A stretch of 64,000 bases of DNA from Ceratobasidium sp. AG-K (taxonomy: Eukaryota; Basidiomycota; Agaricomycetes; Cantharellales; Ceratobasidiaceae), in assembly GCA_037039685.1 (NCBI GenBank), contig JAWNGF010000001.1, positions 7,564,001-7,628,000 on the forward strand, written 5' to 3'. The stretch's first letter is position 1. Each line of letters begins with the position of its first letter. The position numbers and the translations under genes were made by a program. Below the pieces are notes generated by a model that was not told the origin of the DNA, did not search any database, and saw only the letters and a list, made by a program, of their open reading frames with translations. Shown piece after piece: positions 23,501-36,623 of the stretch.

Positions 23501-25590
23501 TAGCGATAAATGCTCTAAATCGATACATGAGGAAGTCGGATCAGAGTGGCACGAGGTTAAAGGATGAAGCGCTAGTAAACAGGCGCATATATGATATCTC
23601 CCAAGAAACAAACACAAAAATTGGTACATTGACGCGAGATGGATACGCGTCGCTCGCTCTAGACATTCCGAGACGCGAAAACATCTTGGTATTCGCATCG
23701 GCAAATGTTTTGCAAATAGAACCGACGCTCGGCCCGAACATGACTCGGTGCACTGATTTCGTGCACACCCATTGGAGGAGCACTTCGTGGGCAAGGGTTT
23801 GCGCGACTAAGAAGCCAATAATGGTAATTGCGGCTGACCGCGTGAGAGCAAACGGATCATCCAGGCACAGATTCGAGGGAGAACGGGACAGGTAGTACTT
23901 TGGGATAAAAACGATAATATTCAGTATGGACCTCAGTCTGGACAGTATAGATTCGAGGAGAAGGTTCAAATTATCGTAGGCCAGTGCTTGTAAAAATTAA
24001 TCTACAATTAATCTAGACAACAAATGGACGCGTCGATCGGGAGCACAACAAACCCCACGTGATCGCGGGATGCGCGTCGCATCCACTCAGCGAAGACCCG
24101 ACATTCAGGTGCTGCTCCAATCGACAACATAGCCCGCCTACCGGGGTGAAATGAGGGGTAGGAAAAGCTTAAGAAATCAGGGTATGGGAAGAGGGAAAGA
24201 CCGGTGTACGATGTCTGCAAATCCTCCGATCGCTCCGGGGACGCTCGACAACGCTCCAGGAGCTCCAGGAAGCTGCGGAAGTGCCCATGTCATCCACATG
24301 CCACCTGTCGGCTCTGCAGGGGGATCCAGAGAGCCCTGAAGCGTGGTAAGAACCAATCAAGTGCTCGCCAATGGAGAGGATTGCCAAAACCGATGGTTGC
24401 AATTGAAACTACGGTGAGCAGCGACCCGTCCGACAGTCGGCGGAGAAGCCAGAGTCATGCTTGCTACGTTTTGCTGAGCCTACGATCCGTTAAGGACGCA
24501 AGTAGAGAGGGTAGGGCCGCACGGTTACAGGGCCGGAGCATCTGCATCAATACGCTTAGCAGCGACAGAACGTGGCTGATAAACCACTGGACGTACCTCG
24601 GGCAGCGCCCCACCTATCACATCAGCACTGCCCAACGTAGGTCCAGTGGTTAAATAAGCCGAGGACCTCTGTATCGTTTTGTCGCCACGGTGCTCCCCTC
24701 TATGGGTCGTTGGGTAGGGTGCGAATAAGCGAATTGCCTCTGCGCCTGAAGAATAGATGAGCGTGCTCGATTTAGGTGCGCCTATGCGAACGGACATGAC
24801 GGAGGGGGGTGGTGCAGCTATACTCTAGGAGTAATCGAAGGCTGTGAACGGTCAGAGGACGCCGAGAACACTCATCAAGCGGTTATCAACGGGAGGGATT
24901 ACCAAGCCTGCCAAACACGGCTGAAAGGAAGGCGAGCAGGAAGCCATACCACCTATTCCACCCGCCCAACAGTCGGCCGGCTAGTCGGGGCCGCGTTTAC
25001 TATGTTTGATCGAACCAACGACCCGCCAAGAGCTGAGCTAGAGCGCACGTCGAAGAGGAGAGAAATTACCGGGCCACATAGTCAACATGTTCAGGCACAA
25101 TACAGGGGGACGAACTACTCGCCGTACCTTGTGCCGTATTCCCTCTGTCTTGTCGACGCATAGCAAAGTGTAGCGATCCCTCCGTACCGTATGTTCGCTA
25201 CAATTGTTCTATTCGGGAGTTATTGGGTCAAGGTGGAGGCAGCAGAAGAACGACTTTGACGGATGGAAGGACCACCGAATGTTGAGGTTGGTATTTCTCT
25301 GTGGGATGGACAGTGACCGACGGGGTATACGCTTATGCTTTAGGGGTGCTTGAAGGCCTTGAGCAGTCGGGGCGCACAGAGAATGCAGGCCGGCGGTATC
25401 TGGGGTTACTTAGCGGGCAACGTAGACACAAGAAGAAAACACTCACAAGCTTTCCCAACTGAGTTGCGTGGCTCTGCGTCACCTACTGTCAGTCAGGCAT
25501 CGTTAGCTTTTGGAAAGGCCGTATACGTTGAGCGACATAGCTCCTTGTCCGCCTGTAAATGGATACTAATAAGCCACAAGACACCAACAC
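20505..25590. other. Five-kb gene-poor region between two transposon complexes
   Basis: No splice-consistent gene or known domain was found on either strand. The many short frames overlap and have no motifs. The stretch contains a foldback element at 21219-21368 and scattered, diverged copies of a motif like TTTAGCAACAAACG (about 21935, 22258, 22600, 23110, and a weaker one at 22785). It looks like decayed repetitive DNA. Confidence 0.5.
21219..21368. repeat. Foldback / MITE-like element, about 150 bp
   Basis: The left half begins GCTACGGGGTGCTCCGTAGC and the right half ends in its near-exact complement (GAGCACCCCGTAGC). Pairing continues inward through CTCGGTTTT / AAAACCGAG and GAGCCCTCCTTAGGCTCCT / AGGAGCCTCAGGAGGGCTC. 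Arms are about 62 bp with few mismatches and a short centre. No coding capacity. Target duplication is not clear. Confidence 0.7.
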
Positions 25591-25595
25591 GGTAG

Positions 25596-25853
25596 TGTTG
25601 TGACTTAGTAATCATACACGTACTTACATGCGTGTCATTCTCGTGTATCTGAGCCCGTATCTCGTTTGTGTGTTGTACATTCGTGTCAACACGTATTTCT
25701 GTCGTATATACATAGTATCTTTAGCGCGTATAAATAGAGGCTGTATAAACGTTGTATATACATCGATTCAGTCACATACAATTCGCTTTCCACTGCTCTA
25801 CTTTGCTAACACCTAGCTTTGAGTGTCGAGACGTTCTCGAGTGATCCTCAACA
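25596..25853 (+). repeat. Copia family 2 LTR (outer 5')
   Basis: 258 bp, TGTTGTGACTTAG...CCTCAACA. It contains a TATA box (GTATAAATAGA, about 25729-25738), the likely element promoter. Pairs with 38701-38958 by identity and by the shared GGTAG flank. Confidence 0.95.
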
Positions 25854-25867
25854 GGTTATGAGCCCTG
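25854..25867 (+). promoter_or_regulatory. Primer-binding site, half-tRNA initiator-Met type, copia family 2
   Basis: GGTTATGAGCCCTG directly abuts the LTR, with the same 14 bases as copia family 1 although the LTRs are unrelated. The mirror copy lies at 36352-36365 on the minus strand. Confidence 0.75.
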
Positions 25868-25905
25868 AGCACTGTTAATTTCGACCCCGTTTAAACTCGC
25901 CCACT

Positions 25906-28900
25906 GTGTCTACATACTCTTCGGATAATCCCCAGCTCTCAACACCTGAGGGATTGCCACAACAAAGGCCCGTACAAGTCTCACCCGAGCATACATCTTC
26001 CGACGAGGTCTCACTTGACTTACAACCCGAATTTGCCGATCCCGAACCTACCGGATTTATAAATACCGACCAATACGCTGAAGCCGAATTCGAACTACCT
26101 GGATCCCCAGCATCAAATCCGACTTATCAACCACGTTACATTGACGAGCTACACAACCAGCTCATAAACTCGGCCCCGTTTAGCACTGAATATCATCGAT
26201 TATTATCATTTCTTGCCGATTACGAAGCGCTTCTAGCGTTACATACACCCGACGAAGCCGCTGAACTTACACGCAAGCTTATCCGAGCAGCCAAACCCTA
26301 TCTTTTCGAATTAGAACACGTCGGCTATCCATCACCACCTGTTACACCACAAATCCGATTTGTCACATTCCATCCGGCTCCTCCTCATCCCAAAATGGCA
26401 CAAGTCAATATATCTGACAACAACTTCAAGATCCCATTGCTCACTGGACGCAATAATTACCCAGTATGGAATGTACAAATGCAAGATATGCTAATCGAAA
26501 CCGACCTATGGGAATATGTGAATGGAAATAACTCCACACGACTTGTCGTTCGAGCAGCAGTACCTGAACAACAAGATACAAACGGCAATGTAATAGCTGC
26601 AGCCATAACCGAAATTACACAACAAACAGTCAACGAATGGGAAAAGAACAATTGGAAGGCACTTGGAGTTATCAGACGACGCATAGAGTCAGCCCCAATG
26701 GTCCACGTAGCAAGACTCGACACCGCATCAGCAGTCTGGGCCCGTTTAAGACAAGTTTACCAAAACATTGGTACTGCGGCCATGACTCTACTCCGAAACC
26801 AATTTACCGGATTACGTATGTCAGAAGGCGATGATCTCGAAGAACACATCAAGAAACTAAGGTCCACCTTTGATAAACTTAATACCGCCTTACTTGCTGA
26901 AAACTCAAACCCAATTATCGAACTTGAGTTCATCCAACAACTCCTTGCATCTTTACCCGAATCCTGGCAATACTTAGTTGCTGTCATTGATCAAACACCC
27001 TCATCAACCAATCCTGAAGGCATCCAGATCTCAGCTGATGTCACGTCGCGTCTACTTGCTGAATTCCACCGCCGTAAAGCCCAAAATAGTGAAAAAGCCT
27101 ACTATATGCGACAAAACAACAATAATAATCGCAGAAATCGACAACCTCGAGCCACCGATAGACTTACTATCACTTGCAACAATTGTGGCATTATTGGGCA
27201 TATTAAACGCGATTGTCGCAAACCAGGCGGAGGAAATTACAAGCGTGGCAACAATAACAATAATCGAGGACGAAACAACTATCAAGGTAACAACAACAAC
27301 CGAGGACGAAATAACAACAACCGAGGAGGACGATCCAACAACAATGGTCGAGGACAAAATAACAACAATGAGCGACAAAGCAACAACAATGAAAATCAAG
27401 GCGAACAAGCAAATTTTGCAAGTTCTGACAATACGGAAGTCGCTTTTGTCTTCACAACATCTCGACTTGCCAACCGATTTGAATGACAAGCTCAACCTCT
27501 CATTGCAAAGCAAGAAACTCACATTGAGGACCTTCCTGAGTCCATTAAACAGGAAATAATAGCAAAGTTCAACCCGACAAATCTCTTTGGTCAAACTGAA
27601 ACGCAATATAGCTTTGCTACTAATGATACCTGGATTATAGATTCCGGCGCTTCCTGTCACGTCACTAATAGGCGAGAACATCTAACCAATTTCACTCCCA
27701 TCAAATCAACAGTCATGGGAATTGGAGGCCAAGCTGAAATTTCAGGCCTTGGCACACTCACTCTCAACATTGGAATCACACTGCCCAAAATTAACAATAA
27801 ATGACCACAATCCAAGGACGCATATAATGACCAAATTGAACTCAACAATGTTGCACTTGTTGAAAAATCACCAGTAAACCTAATTTCCCTTTCTGCATGG
27901 ACTGACACCTTTCCATGGATGAAGATAGTCATTCAAGAAGACTGGATGTACTTTTATGAGGAAGATCACATTGTAGCCGCAGCACAGAAATTAGGCAATC
28001 GCCAAACCGGCAACTCCTGGCACCTAATTGCAACCGTCAACAAATTCCAGAATGCATATACAGCGCGATCACTCCAAGATTGGCACATTATACTCGGTCA
28101 CACAGACCCACGCAACGTCATTCGCCTATCGGAAATATCTAAATCTTTATCCCTGACAAAACGCGAGACCAAAGACCCGCATTTTGACTGCATTGGATGT
28201 ATCAAAGGCAAATCGACTGTCCGACAATTCGGAAACATGCCATCCAACAAATCTTTCAATATTGGCGATTTATTTTACTCTGACGTATGGGGACCTGCGC
28301 GCACAGCATCCATTCAAGGATACCTCTATTACATCATGTTTACCGATGCAGCATCCCGCTTCACCTTCCTTTTCTTCATGAAACACAAGAATGAAGCAGT
28401 CGACAAGTTCATTAAACTAGGAAACATCATGCGCACCCAAAAAGGAGTCAAAATCAAATGCATACACTTTGATAACAGAAAGGAACTAGTCAACAAACGT
28501 CTTGAAGACCACTGCGAAAAGACCGGCACTGAGATAACTACCACAGCACCTTATTCATCTCAACAAAACGGTGTCGCCGAGCGCAAAAATCGATCATTAA
28601 CTGAACAAGGAAGATGCATGCTCCATGGCCAATCAAATACACGCGATAAACCTTATCTTTGGTCAGAAGCTATCGCATACGCATGCCTGATCAACAATAA
28701 TATGCCTGCCAAAATAAATGGAGAATGGAAAATACCTCAAGTCCTAATATTTGGTAACCCCCTCGATATGAAGTATTTTCAACTTTTTGGCACCACTTGC
28801 CATGTTTTACTTCAAAAGAAAGGCCAAGACAAGATGGCAGCCAAAACCCGAACTGCTATATTTACAGGATTAGGACGTAACTCCGGAGGCGTATGGAGAT

Positions 28901-31320
28901 ATCTAGCACTACCTCACCGTGCAATTCAAGAATCAAGAAATGTTTATTTCTCATGGCATTTACCAGACCCCGCCTCATCGCTTGACGCTCCACCACTTGG
29001 ATTATCAGAGATACATGAAAATTTTGATGATACAGACTGGACTGAGATGGAAATGCCAAGTGAGGGGGAGCAGGAGACTGAGTCCAAACCTCAGAATGCC
29101 AGCAAAGTTGAATCAAACTCAGTTGAACCAGCAACTCCCACGGCAACTCCCAAATCTCACGCCAACTCACAGTCCACTCAGCCAATTCCCACACAGCCAG
29201 TCGCTTCCCGCACTCGCTTAAAGGCCATAAAACGCAATACCAAGAGACAGGGGGAGTCAGCACACTCAGTTTTCACATCTGGCAACAATTCCCATCGCTC
29301 TATGCCTGCTATTCGCAAAGTTCACACTCGCACCCTTGCAAATGTTGCTATTCCATCCATTACTCGTCTTAATACTCCTGTCCATCGTCATTCAACCAGT
29401 AACAGCTCCTCTGCGTCACCACAACAAGTCAATTGGGCACAAGCCATGGACTATATTGTCGACCACAACAAACTAGTACTCCAAGATCCCGAGGAGGCCT
29501 ACCCTTACGAACAGAGCTACATAGGTCTCAGCTCCAACAATGGGCACTTCCCCGACGATGTCTATGAAGATCTCAAACGTATGAACAAGAACCGTCATCA
29601 AGAGCTCGAGTATTTCAATCAATGGTCAGATTACAACTTTACTGTACTTGATAAACCTACAATCGGACACGATGGCTATATGCACAACAACTTATCCCCC
29701 AAATGGTCCGAAGCAATCACTGATCCGCACCATGGCAAGGCCTGGCTCAAAGCAGGAATGGAAGAATTCCGCCAGCTTCAAGAACAAGAAGTTTTTGACA
29801 ATTTCCCACGCAATTCTGTACCTCTAGGCGATCAAATCTTGGGTTCAATGTTTGTCACACACCTTAAACTCAATCAAAACAACAGTATCATTCGTCACAA
29901 GGCACGTCTTGTTGTTCTGGGCAATCAGCAGATCCCGGGCAAGTCCTATAATGAAATTTCATCGAATACACCTGCTTTAGACGCCATCCGAATCGTTCTT
30001 TCCGTCGTAACTCACGCTAACCTTGATTGCCATATGATCGACGTTCATGGGGCTTACACACATGCTCCAATCAATCGTACACTCTACGTCAAATACCCTG
30101 AAGGCTTTGGTAAAGGTGGCCCGACTGTAATGAAGCTCAAGAAAGCCTTATATGGCGCTCATCAGTCCGGATTTCTTTGGGAAAAGTTCCGCAACGAGAA
30201 ACTCATTTCCCTGGGCTACAAACGCAATCCAGCCGACCACTCAGTGTTCCGACGCGAATCTAATGGCATACTATCGATTCTTGTATGCTATGTCAACGAT
30301 TTCCTTGTCTGCACCACTGCTGGCCACGTCGATTTGATCAAAGACGAAATCAAAGCACAATTCGATTGCAGAGACTTAGGCGAGACAAAATCATTTCTAG
30401 GCATGAATATCACTCGAGATCGCCCCAACTTATCCCTTTCCATTGACATGTCAACCTACACTAAAAACATTGTCGATTTGGCCGACCTTACCAGCGCAAA
30501 ATTCGCTCATTCCCCCATGTCACATACCAACCCAATTCTCGAGCCTGCAACCGATATCTGGTGGAACTATCCTTATGCAACCAATATCGGACGCCTACTT
30601 TGGCTTGCTCATTGCTGCCGGCCCGATATCATGTTTGTTGTCTGCCTTTTAGCTCGTTTTACATCATGCTACGACGAATCTCATGTCAATGTTATGAAGA
30701 GATGCTTTCGATACATATCCGGCACATCCCACATCAGAATCCGATACGACGGCACTGGTCCATTTTACAAAGTCATATACACAGATGCTGACCACGGAAT
30801 GCAACATGGTCAAAAATCGATCTCAGGCGGAATTGCTATGCTTGGAGGCGGCCCGGTTATGTGGTGGTCTACCAAACAAGCCACTACTTCGCTTTCTATG
30901 ATGGAATCCGAATTCCAGTCGCTCGCCAAGTCCGTCCAGGAACTTCTATGGCTCCAATATTTTCTTTTCGGTCTCAAAATTGATATCTCGAAACCATCCA
31001 CCATCCTCATCGATAATCAGGCAACCATAGACTATGTTCGCACTCCCAACAATTGTACCCGAGCCAAACACATCGATATTCGATACAATTTCATTCGAGA
31101 CTACCACGAGCGCGAAGACTTCAAACTATCTTATGTCCCGACTCGCGACAATCTCGCCGATGCACTTACAAAGCCGCTCGCGTACGCTCAACATTGGTAC
31201 CTCGCTAATTCGTATCTCAGAATTCGTGCAGAAGACGCCCACACGGCTTTAGGCGAACATTTCCCGCATTCTCTTTATATGTTTGCTTTAACTTCGGCTT
31301 TTGCACGCATGGCTCATTGA
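25906..31320 (+). pseudogene. copia family 2 Gag-Pol polyprotein, plus-strand copy, two TGA stops
   Basis: One frame runs from 25906 (a GTG; the first in-frame ATG is 26395, MAQVNISDNN) to TGA 31318-31320. Gag is UBN2/DUF4219-like with KIPLLTGRNNYPVWN, a CCHC knuckle CNNCGIIGHIKRDC and a long Asn/Arg-Gly-rich tail. Then protease IIDSGAS, GAG-pre-integrase WHIILGH..CIGCIKGK, integrase YSDVWGP / FDNRKEL / NGVAERKNRS, reverse transcriptase with HMIDVHGAYTHA and YVND, and RNase H with YTDADHG, ESEFQSL and LIDNQATI. Two TGA stops (27484 and 27802) and the YVDD-to-YVND change at 30295-30297 all fit CpG transitions. Sequence up to 30633 belongs to the near-identical arm; after it comes the inner element's tail. 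Confidence 0.9.
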
Positions 31321-31327
31321 GGGGGAG

Positions 31328-31585
31328 TGTTGTGACTTAGTAATCATACACGTACTTACATGCGTGTCATTCTCGTGTATCTGAGCCCGTATCTCGTTTG
31401 TGTGTTGTACATTCGTGTCAACACATATTTCTGTCGTATATACATAGTATCTTTAGCGCATATAAATAGAGGCTGTATAAACGTTGTATATACATCGATT
31501 CAGTCACATACAATTCGCTTTCCACTGCTCTACTTTGCTAACACCTAGCTTTGAGTGTCGAGACGTTCTCGAGTGATCCTCAACA
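31328..31585 (+). repeat. Copia family 2 LTR (inner element, 3' type)
   Basis: 258 bp. Differs from the outer LTR at 31425 and 31460, both CG to CA. Preceded by a good polypurine tract GAGGGGGAG (31319-31327) and followed directly by CATGA and inverted element sequence. Confidence 0.95.
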
Positions 31586-34500
31586 CATGATATCGGGCCG
31601 GCAGCAATGAGCAAGCCAAAGTAGGCGTCCGATATTGGTTGCGTAAGGATAGTTCCACCAGATATCGGTTGCAGGCTCGAGAATTGGGTTGGTATGTGAC
31701 ATGGGGGAATGAGCGAATTTTGCGCTGGTAAGGTCGGCCAAATCGACAATGTTTTTAGTGTAGGTTGACATGTCAATGGAAAGGGATAAGTTGGGGCGAT
31801 CTCGAGTGATATTCATGCCTAGAAATGATTTTGTCTCGCCTAAGTCTCTGCAATCGAATTGTGCTTTGATTTCGTCTTTGATCAAATCGACGTGGCCAGC
31901 AGTGGTGCAGACAAGGAAATCGTTGACATAGCATACAAGAATCGATAGTATGCCATTAGATTCGCGTCGGAACACTGAGTGGTCGGCTGGATTGCGTTTG
32001 TAGCCCAGGGAAATGAGTTTCTCGTTGCGGAACTTTTCCCAAAGAAATCCGGACTGATGAGCGCCATATAAGGCTTTCTTGAGCTTCATTACAGTCGGGC
32101 CACCTTTACCAAAGCCTTCAGGGTATTTGACGTAGAGTGTACGATTGATTGGAGCATGTGTGTAAGCCCCATGAACGTCGATCATATGGCAATCAAGGTT
32201 AGCGTGAGTTACGACGGAAAGAACGATTCGGATGGCGTCTAAAGCAGGTGTATTCGATGAAATTTCATTATAGGACTTGCCCGGGATCTGCTGATTGCCC
32301 AGAACAACAAGACGTGCCTTGTGACGAATGATACTGTTGTTTTGATTGAGTTTAAGGTGTGTGACAAACATTGAACCCAAGATTTGATCGCCTAGAGGTA
32401 CAGAATTGCGTGGGAAATTGTCAAAAACTTCTTGTTCTTGAAGCTGGCGGAATTCTTCCATTCCTGCTTTGAGCCAGGCCTTGCCATGGTGCGGATCAGT
32501 GATTGCTTCGGACCATTTGGGGGATAAGTTGTTGTGCATATAGCCATCGTGTCCGATTGTAGGTTTATCAAGTACAGTAAAGTTGTAATCTGACCATTGA
32601 TTGAAATACTCGAGCTCTTGATGACGGTTCTTGTTCATACGTTTGAGATCTTCATAGACATCGTCGGGGAAGTGCCCATTGTTGGAGCTGAGACCTATGT
32701 AGCTCTGTTCGTAAGGGTAGGCCTCCTCGGGATCTTGGAGTACTAGTTTGTTGTGGTCGACAATATAGTCCATGGCTTGTGCCCAATTGACTTGTTGTGG
32801 TGACGCAGAGGAGCTGTTACTGGTTGAATGACGATGGACAGGAGTATTAAGACGAGTAATGGATGGAATAGCAACATTTGCAAGGGTGCGAGTGTGAACT
32901 TTGCGAATAGCAGGCATAGAGCGATGGGAATTGTTGCCAGATGTGAAAACTGAGTGTGCTGACTCCCCCTGTCTCTTGGTATTGCGTTTTATGGCCTTTA
33001 AGCGAGTGCGGGAAGCGACTGGCTGTGTGGGAATTGGCTGAGTGGACTGTGAGTTGGCGTGAGATTTGGGAGTTGCCGTGGGAGTTGCTGGTTCAACTGA
33101 GTTTGATTCAACTTTGCTGGCATTCTGAGGTTTGGACTCAGTCTCCTGCTCCCCCTCACTTGGCATTTCCATCTCAGTCCAGTCTGTATCATCAAAATTT
33201 TCATGTATCTCTGATAATCCAAGTGGTGGAGCGTCAAGCGATGAGGCGGGGTCTGGTAAATGCCATGAGAAATAAACATTTCTTGATTCTTGAATTGCAC
33301 GGTGAGGTAGTGCTAGATATCTCCATACGCCTCCGGAGTTACGTCCTAATCCTGTAAATATAGCAGTTCGGGTTTTGGCTGCCATCTTGTCTTGGCCTTT
33401 CTTTTGAAGTAAAACATGGCAAGTGGTGCCAAAAAGTTGAAAATACTTCATATCGAGGGGGTTACCAAATATTAGGACTTGAGGTATTTTCCATTCTCCA
33501 TTTATTTTGGCAGGCATATTATTGTTGATCAGGCATGCGTATGCGATAGCTTCTGACCAAAGATAAGGTTTATCGCGTGTATTTGATTGGCCATGGAGCA
33601 TGCATCTTCCTTGTTCAGTTAATGATCGATTTTTGCGCTCGGCGACACCGTTTTGTTGAGATGAATAAGGTGCTGTGGTAGTTATCTCAGTGCCGGTCTT
33701 TTCGCAGTGGTCTTCAAGACGTTTGTTGACTAGTTCCTTTCTGTTATCAAAGTGTATGCATTTGATTTTGACTCCTTTTTGGGTGCGCATGATGTTTCCT
33801 AGTTTAATGAACTTGTCGACTGCTTCATTCTTGTGTTTCATGAAGAAAAGGAAGGTGAAGCGGGATGCTGCATCGGTAAACATGATGTAATAGAGGTATC
33901 CTTGAATGGATGCTGTGCGCGCAGGTCCCCATACGTCAGAGTAAAATAAATCGCCAATATTGAAAGATTTGTTGGATGGCATGTTTCCGAATTGTCGGAC
34001 AGTCGATTTGCCTTTGATACATCCAATGCAGTCAAAATGCGGGTCTTTGGTCTCGCGTTTTGTCAGGGATAAAGATTTAGATATTTCCGATAGGCGAATG
34101 ACGTTGCGTGGGTCTGTGTGACCGAGTATAATGTGCCAATCTTGGAGTGATCGCGCTGTATATGCATTCTGGAATTTGTTGACGGTTGCAATTAGGTGCC
34201 AGGAGTTGCCGGTTTGGCGATTGCCTAATTTCTGTGCTGCGGCTACAATGTGATCTTCCTCATAAAAGTACATCCAGTCTTCTTGAATGACTATCTTCAT
34301 CCATGGAAAGGTGTCAGTCCATGCAGAAAGGGAAATTAGGTTTACTGGTGATTTTTCAACAAGTGCAACATTGTTGAGTTCAATTTGGTCATTATATGCG
34401 TCCTTGGATTGTGGTCATTTATTGTTAATTTTGGGCAGTGTGATTCCAATGTTGAGAGTGAGTGTGCCAAGGCCTGAAATTTCAGCTTGGCCTCCAATTC

Positions 34501-36313
34501 CCATGACTGTTGATTTGATGGGAGTGAAATTGGTTAGATGTTCTCGCCTATTAGTGACGTGACAGGAAGCGCCGGAATCTATAATCCAGGTATCATTAGT
34601 AGCAAAGCTATATTGCGTTTCAGTTTGACCAAAGAGATTTGTCGGGTTGAACTTTGCTATTATTTCCTGTTTAATGGACTCAGGAAGGTCCTCAATGTGA
34701 GTTTCTTGCTTTGCAATGAGAGGTTGAGCTTGTCATTCAAATCGGTTGGCAAGTCGAGATGTTGTGAAGACAAAAGCGACTTCCGTATTGTCAGAACTTG
34801 CAAAATTTGCTTGTTCGCCTTGATTTTCATTGTTGTTGCTTTGTCGCTCATTGTTGTTATTTTGTCCTCGACCATTGTTGTTGGATCGTCCTCCTCGGTT
34901 GTTGTTATTTCGTCCTCGGTTGTTGTTGTTACCTTGATAGTTGTTTCGTCCTCGATTATTGTTATTGTTGCCACGCTTGTAATTTCCTCCGCCTGGTTTG
35001 CGACAATCGCGTTTAATATGCCCAATAATGCCACAATTGTTGCAAGTGATAGTAAGTCTATCGGTGGCTCGAGGTTGTCGATTTCTGCGATTATTATTGT
35101 TGTTTTGTCGCATATAGTAGGCTTTTTCACTATTTTGGGCTTTACGGCGGTGGAATTCAGCAAGTAGACGCGACGTGACATCAGCTGAGATCTGGATGCC
35201 TTCAGGATTGGTTGATGAGGGTGTTTGATCAATGACAGCAACTAAGTATTGCCAGGATTCGGGTAAAGATGCAAGGAGTTGTTGGATGAACTCAAGTTCG
35301 ATAATTGGGTTTGAGTTTTCAGCAAGTAAGGCGGTATTAAGTTTATCAAAGGTGGACCTTAGTTTCTTGATGTGTTCTTCGAGATCATCGCCTTCTGACA
35401 TACGTAATCCGGTAAATTGGTTTCGGAGTAGAGTCATGGCCGCAGTACCAATGTTTTGGTAAACTTGTCTTAAACGGGCCCAGACTGCTGATGCGGTGTC
35501 GAGTCTTGCTACGTGGACCATTGGGGCTGACTCTATGCGTCGTCTGATAACTCCAAGTGCCTTCCAATTGTTCTTTTCCCATTCGTTGACTGTTTGTTGT
35601 GTAATTTCGGTTATGGCTGCAGCTATTACATTGCCGTTTGTATCTTGTTGTTCAGGTACTGCTGCTCGAACGACAAGTCGTGTGGAGTTATTTCCATTCA
35701 CATATTCCCATAGGTCGGTTTCGATTAGCATATCTTGCATTTGTACATTCCATACTGGGTAATTATTGCGTCCAGTGAGCAATGGGATCTTGAAGTTGTT
35801 GTCAGATATATTGACTTGTGCCATTTTGGGATGAGGAGGAGCCGGATGGAATGTGACAAATCGGATTTGTGGTGTAACAGGTGGTGATGGATAGCCGACG
35901 TGTTCTAATTCGAAAAGATAGGGTTTGGCTGCTCGGATAAGCTTGCGTGTAAGTTCAGCGGCTTCGTCGGGTGTATGTAACGCTAGAAGCGCTTCGTAAT
36001 CGGCAAGAAATGATAATAATCGATGATATTCAGTGCTAAACGGGGCCGAGTTTATGAGCTGGTTGTGTAGCTCGTCAATGTAACGTGGTTGATAAGTCGG
36101 ATTTGATGCTGGGGATCCAGGTAGTTCGAATTCGGCTTCAGCGTATTGGTCGGTATTTATAAATCCGGTAGGTTCGGGATCGGCAAATTCGGGTTGTAAG
36201 TCAAGTGAGACCTCGTCGGAAGATGTATGCTCGGGTGAGACTTGTACGGGCCTTTGTTGTGGCAATCCCTCAGGTGTTGAGAGCTGGGGATTATCCGAAG
36301 AGTATGTAGACAC
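31586..36313 (-). pseudogene. copia family 2 Gag-Pol polyprotein, inverted copy truncated in reverse transcriptase
   Basis: Mirror image of 25906-30633: position x on one arm corresponds to 62219 minus x on the other. Frames on both arms give identical translations, including both TGA stops (34733-34735 and 34415-34417) and the YVND change (31922-31924). The frame leaves the element at 31586, inside reverse transcriptase after CCRPDIM, and runs into LTR sequence. The missing RNase H end lies in the spacer on the other strand, as expected from the inversion model. Confidence 0.9.
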
Positions 36314-36365
36314 AGTGGGCGAGTTTAAACGGGGTCGAAATTAACAGTGCTCAGGGCTCATAACC

Positions 36366-36623
36366 TGTTGAGGATCACTCGAGAACGTCTCGACACTCAA
36401 AGCTAGGTGTTAGCAAAGTAGAGCAGTGGAAAGCGAATTGTATGTGACTGAATCGATGTATATACAACGTTTATACAGCCTCTATTTATACGCGCTAAAG
36501 ATACTATGTATATACGACAGAAATACGTGTTGACACGAATGTACAACACACAAACGAGATACGGGCTCAGATACACAAGAATGACACGCATGTAAGTACG
36601 TGTATGATTACTAAGTCACAACA
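36366..36623 (-). repeat. Copia family 2 LTR (inner element, 5' type, inverted)
   Basis: 258 bp, reverse complement of the family LTR, with one difference from the outer copy at 36577 (CG to TG when read on the minus strand). Followed by TCATG target duplication. Confidence 0.95.

Larger units (their letters stand above)
25596..30633 (+). repeat. Left arm of 5,038-bp inverted repeat
   Basis: Covers LTR, primer site, Gag, protease, integrase and most of reverse transcriptase. Mirrors 31586-36623 without net indels. The only difference I noticed is at 25642 versus 36577. The arms are separated by a 952-bp spacer (30634-31585). Confidence 0.9.
31586..36623 (-). repeat. Right arm of 5,038-bp inverted repeat
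   Basis: Reverse complement of 25596-30633. Such a long, close, near-identical palindrome is a recombination hot spot in principle and is also a known trap for genome assemblers. Confidence 0.9.

Noticed and set aside
26978..27559. 193-codon frame overlapping Gag on the same strand
   Set aside because: Shifted reading of the AAC/CAA-rich Gag tail; its Thr/Ile-rich low complexity is a by-product of that repeat.
27052..27681. 209-codon open frame antisense to the copia family 2 Gag (mirrored at 34538-35167)
   Set aside because: It is the complement of the Asn/Arg-Gly-rich CAA-type repeat, giving a Ser/Val/Ile-rich chance frame. It has no motif and no promoter.
25596..31585. Reading the plus-strand copia as an ordinary intact insertion
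   Set aside because: The flanks do not match (GGTAG versus CATGA) and the RNase H tail of another copy continues beyond the inverted arm, so it is a recombinant.
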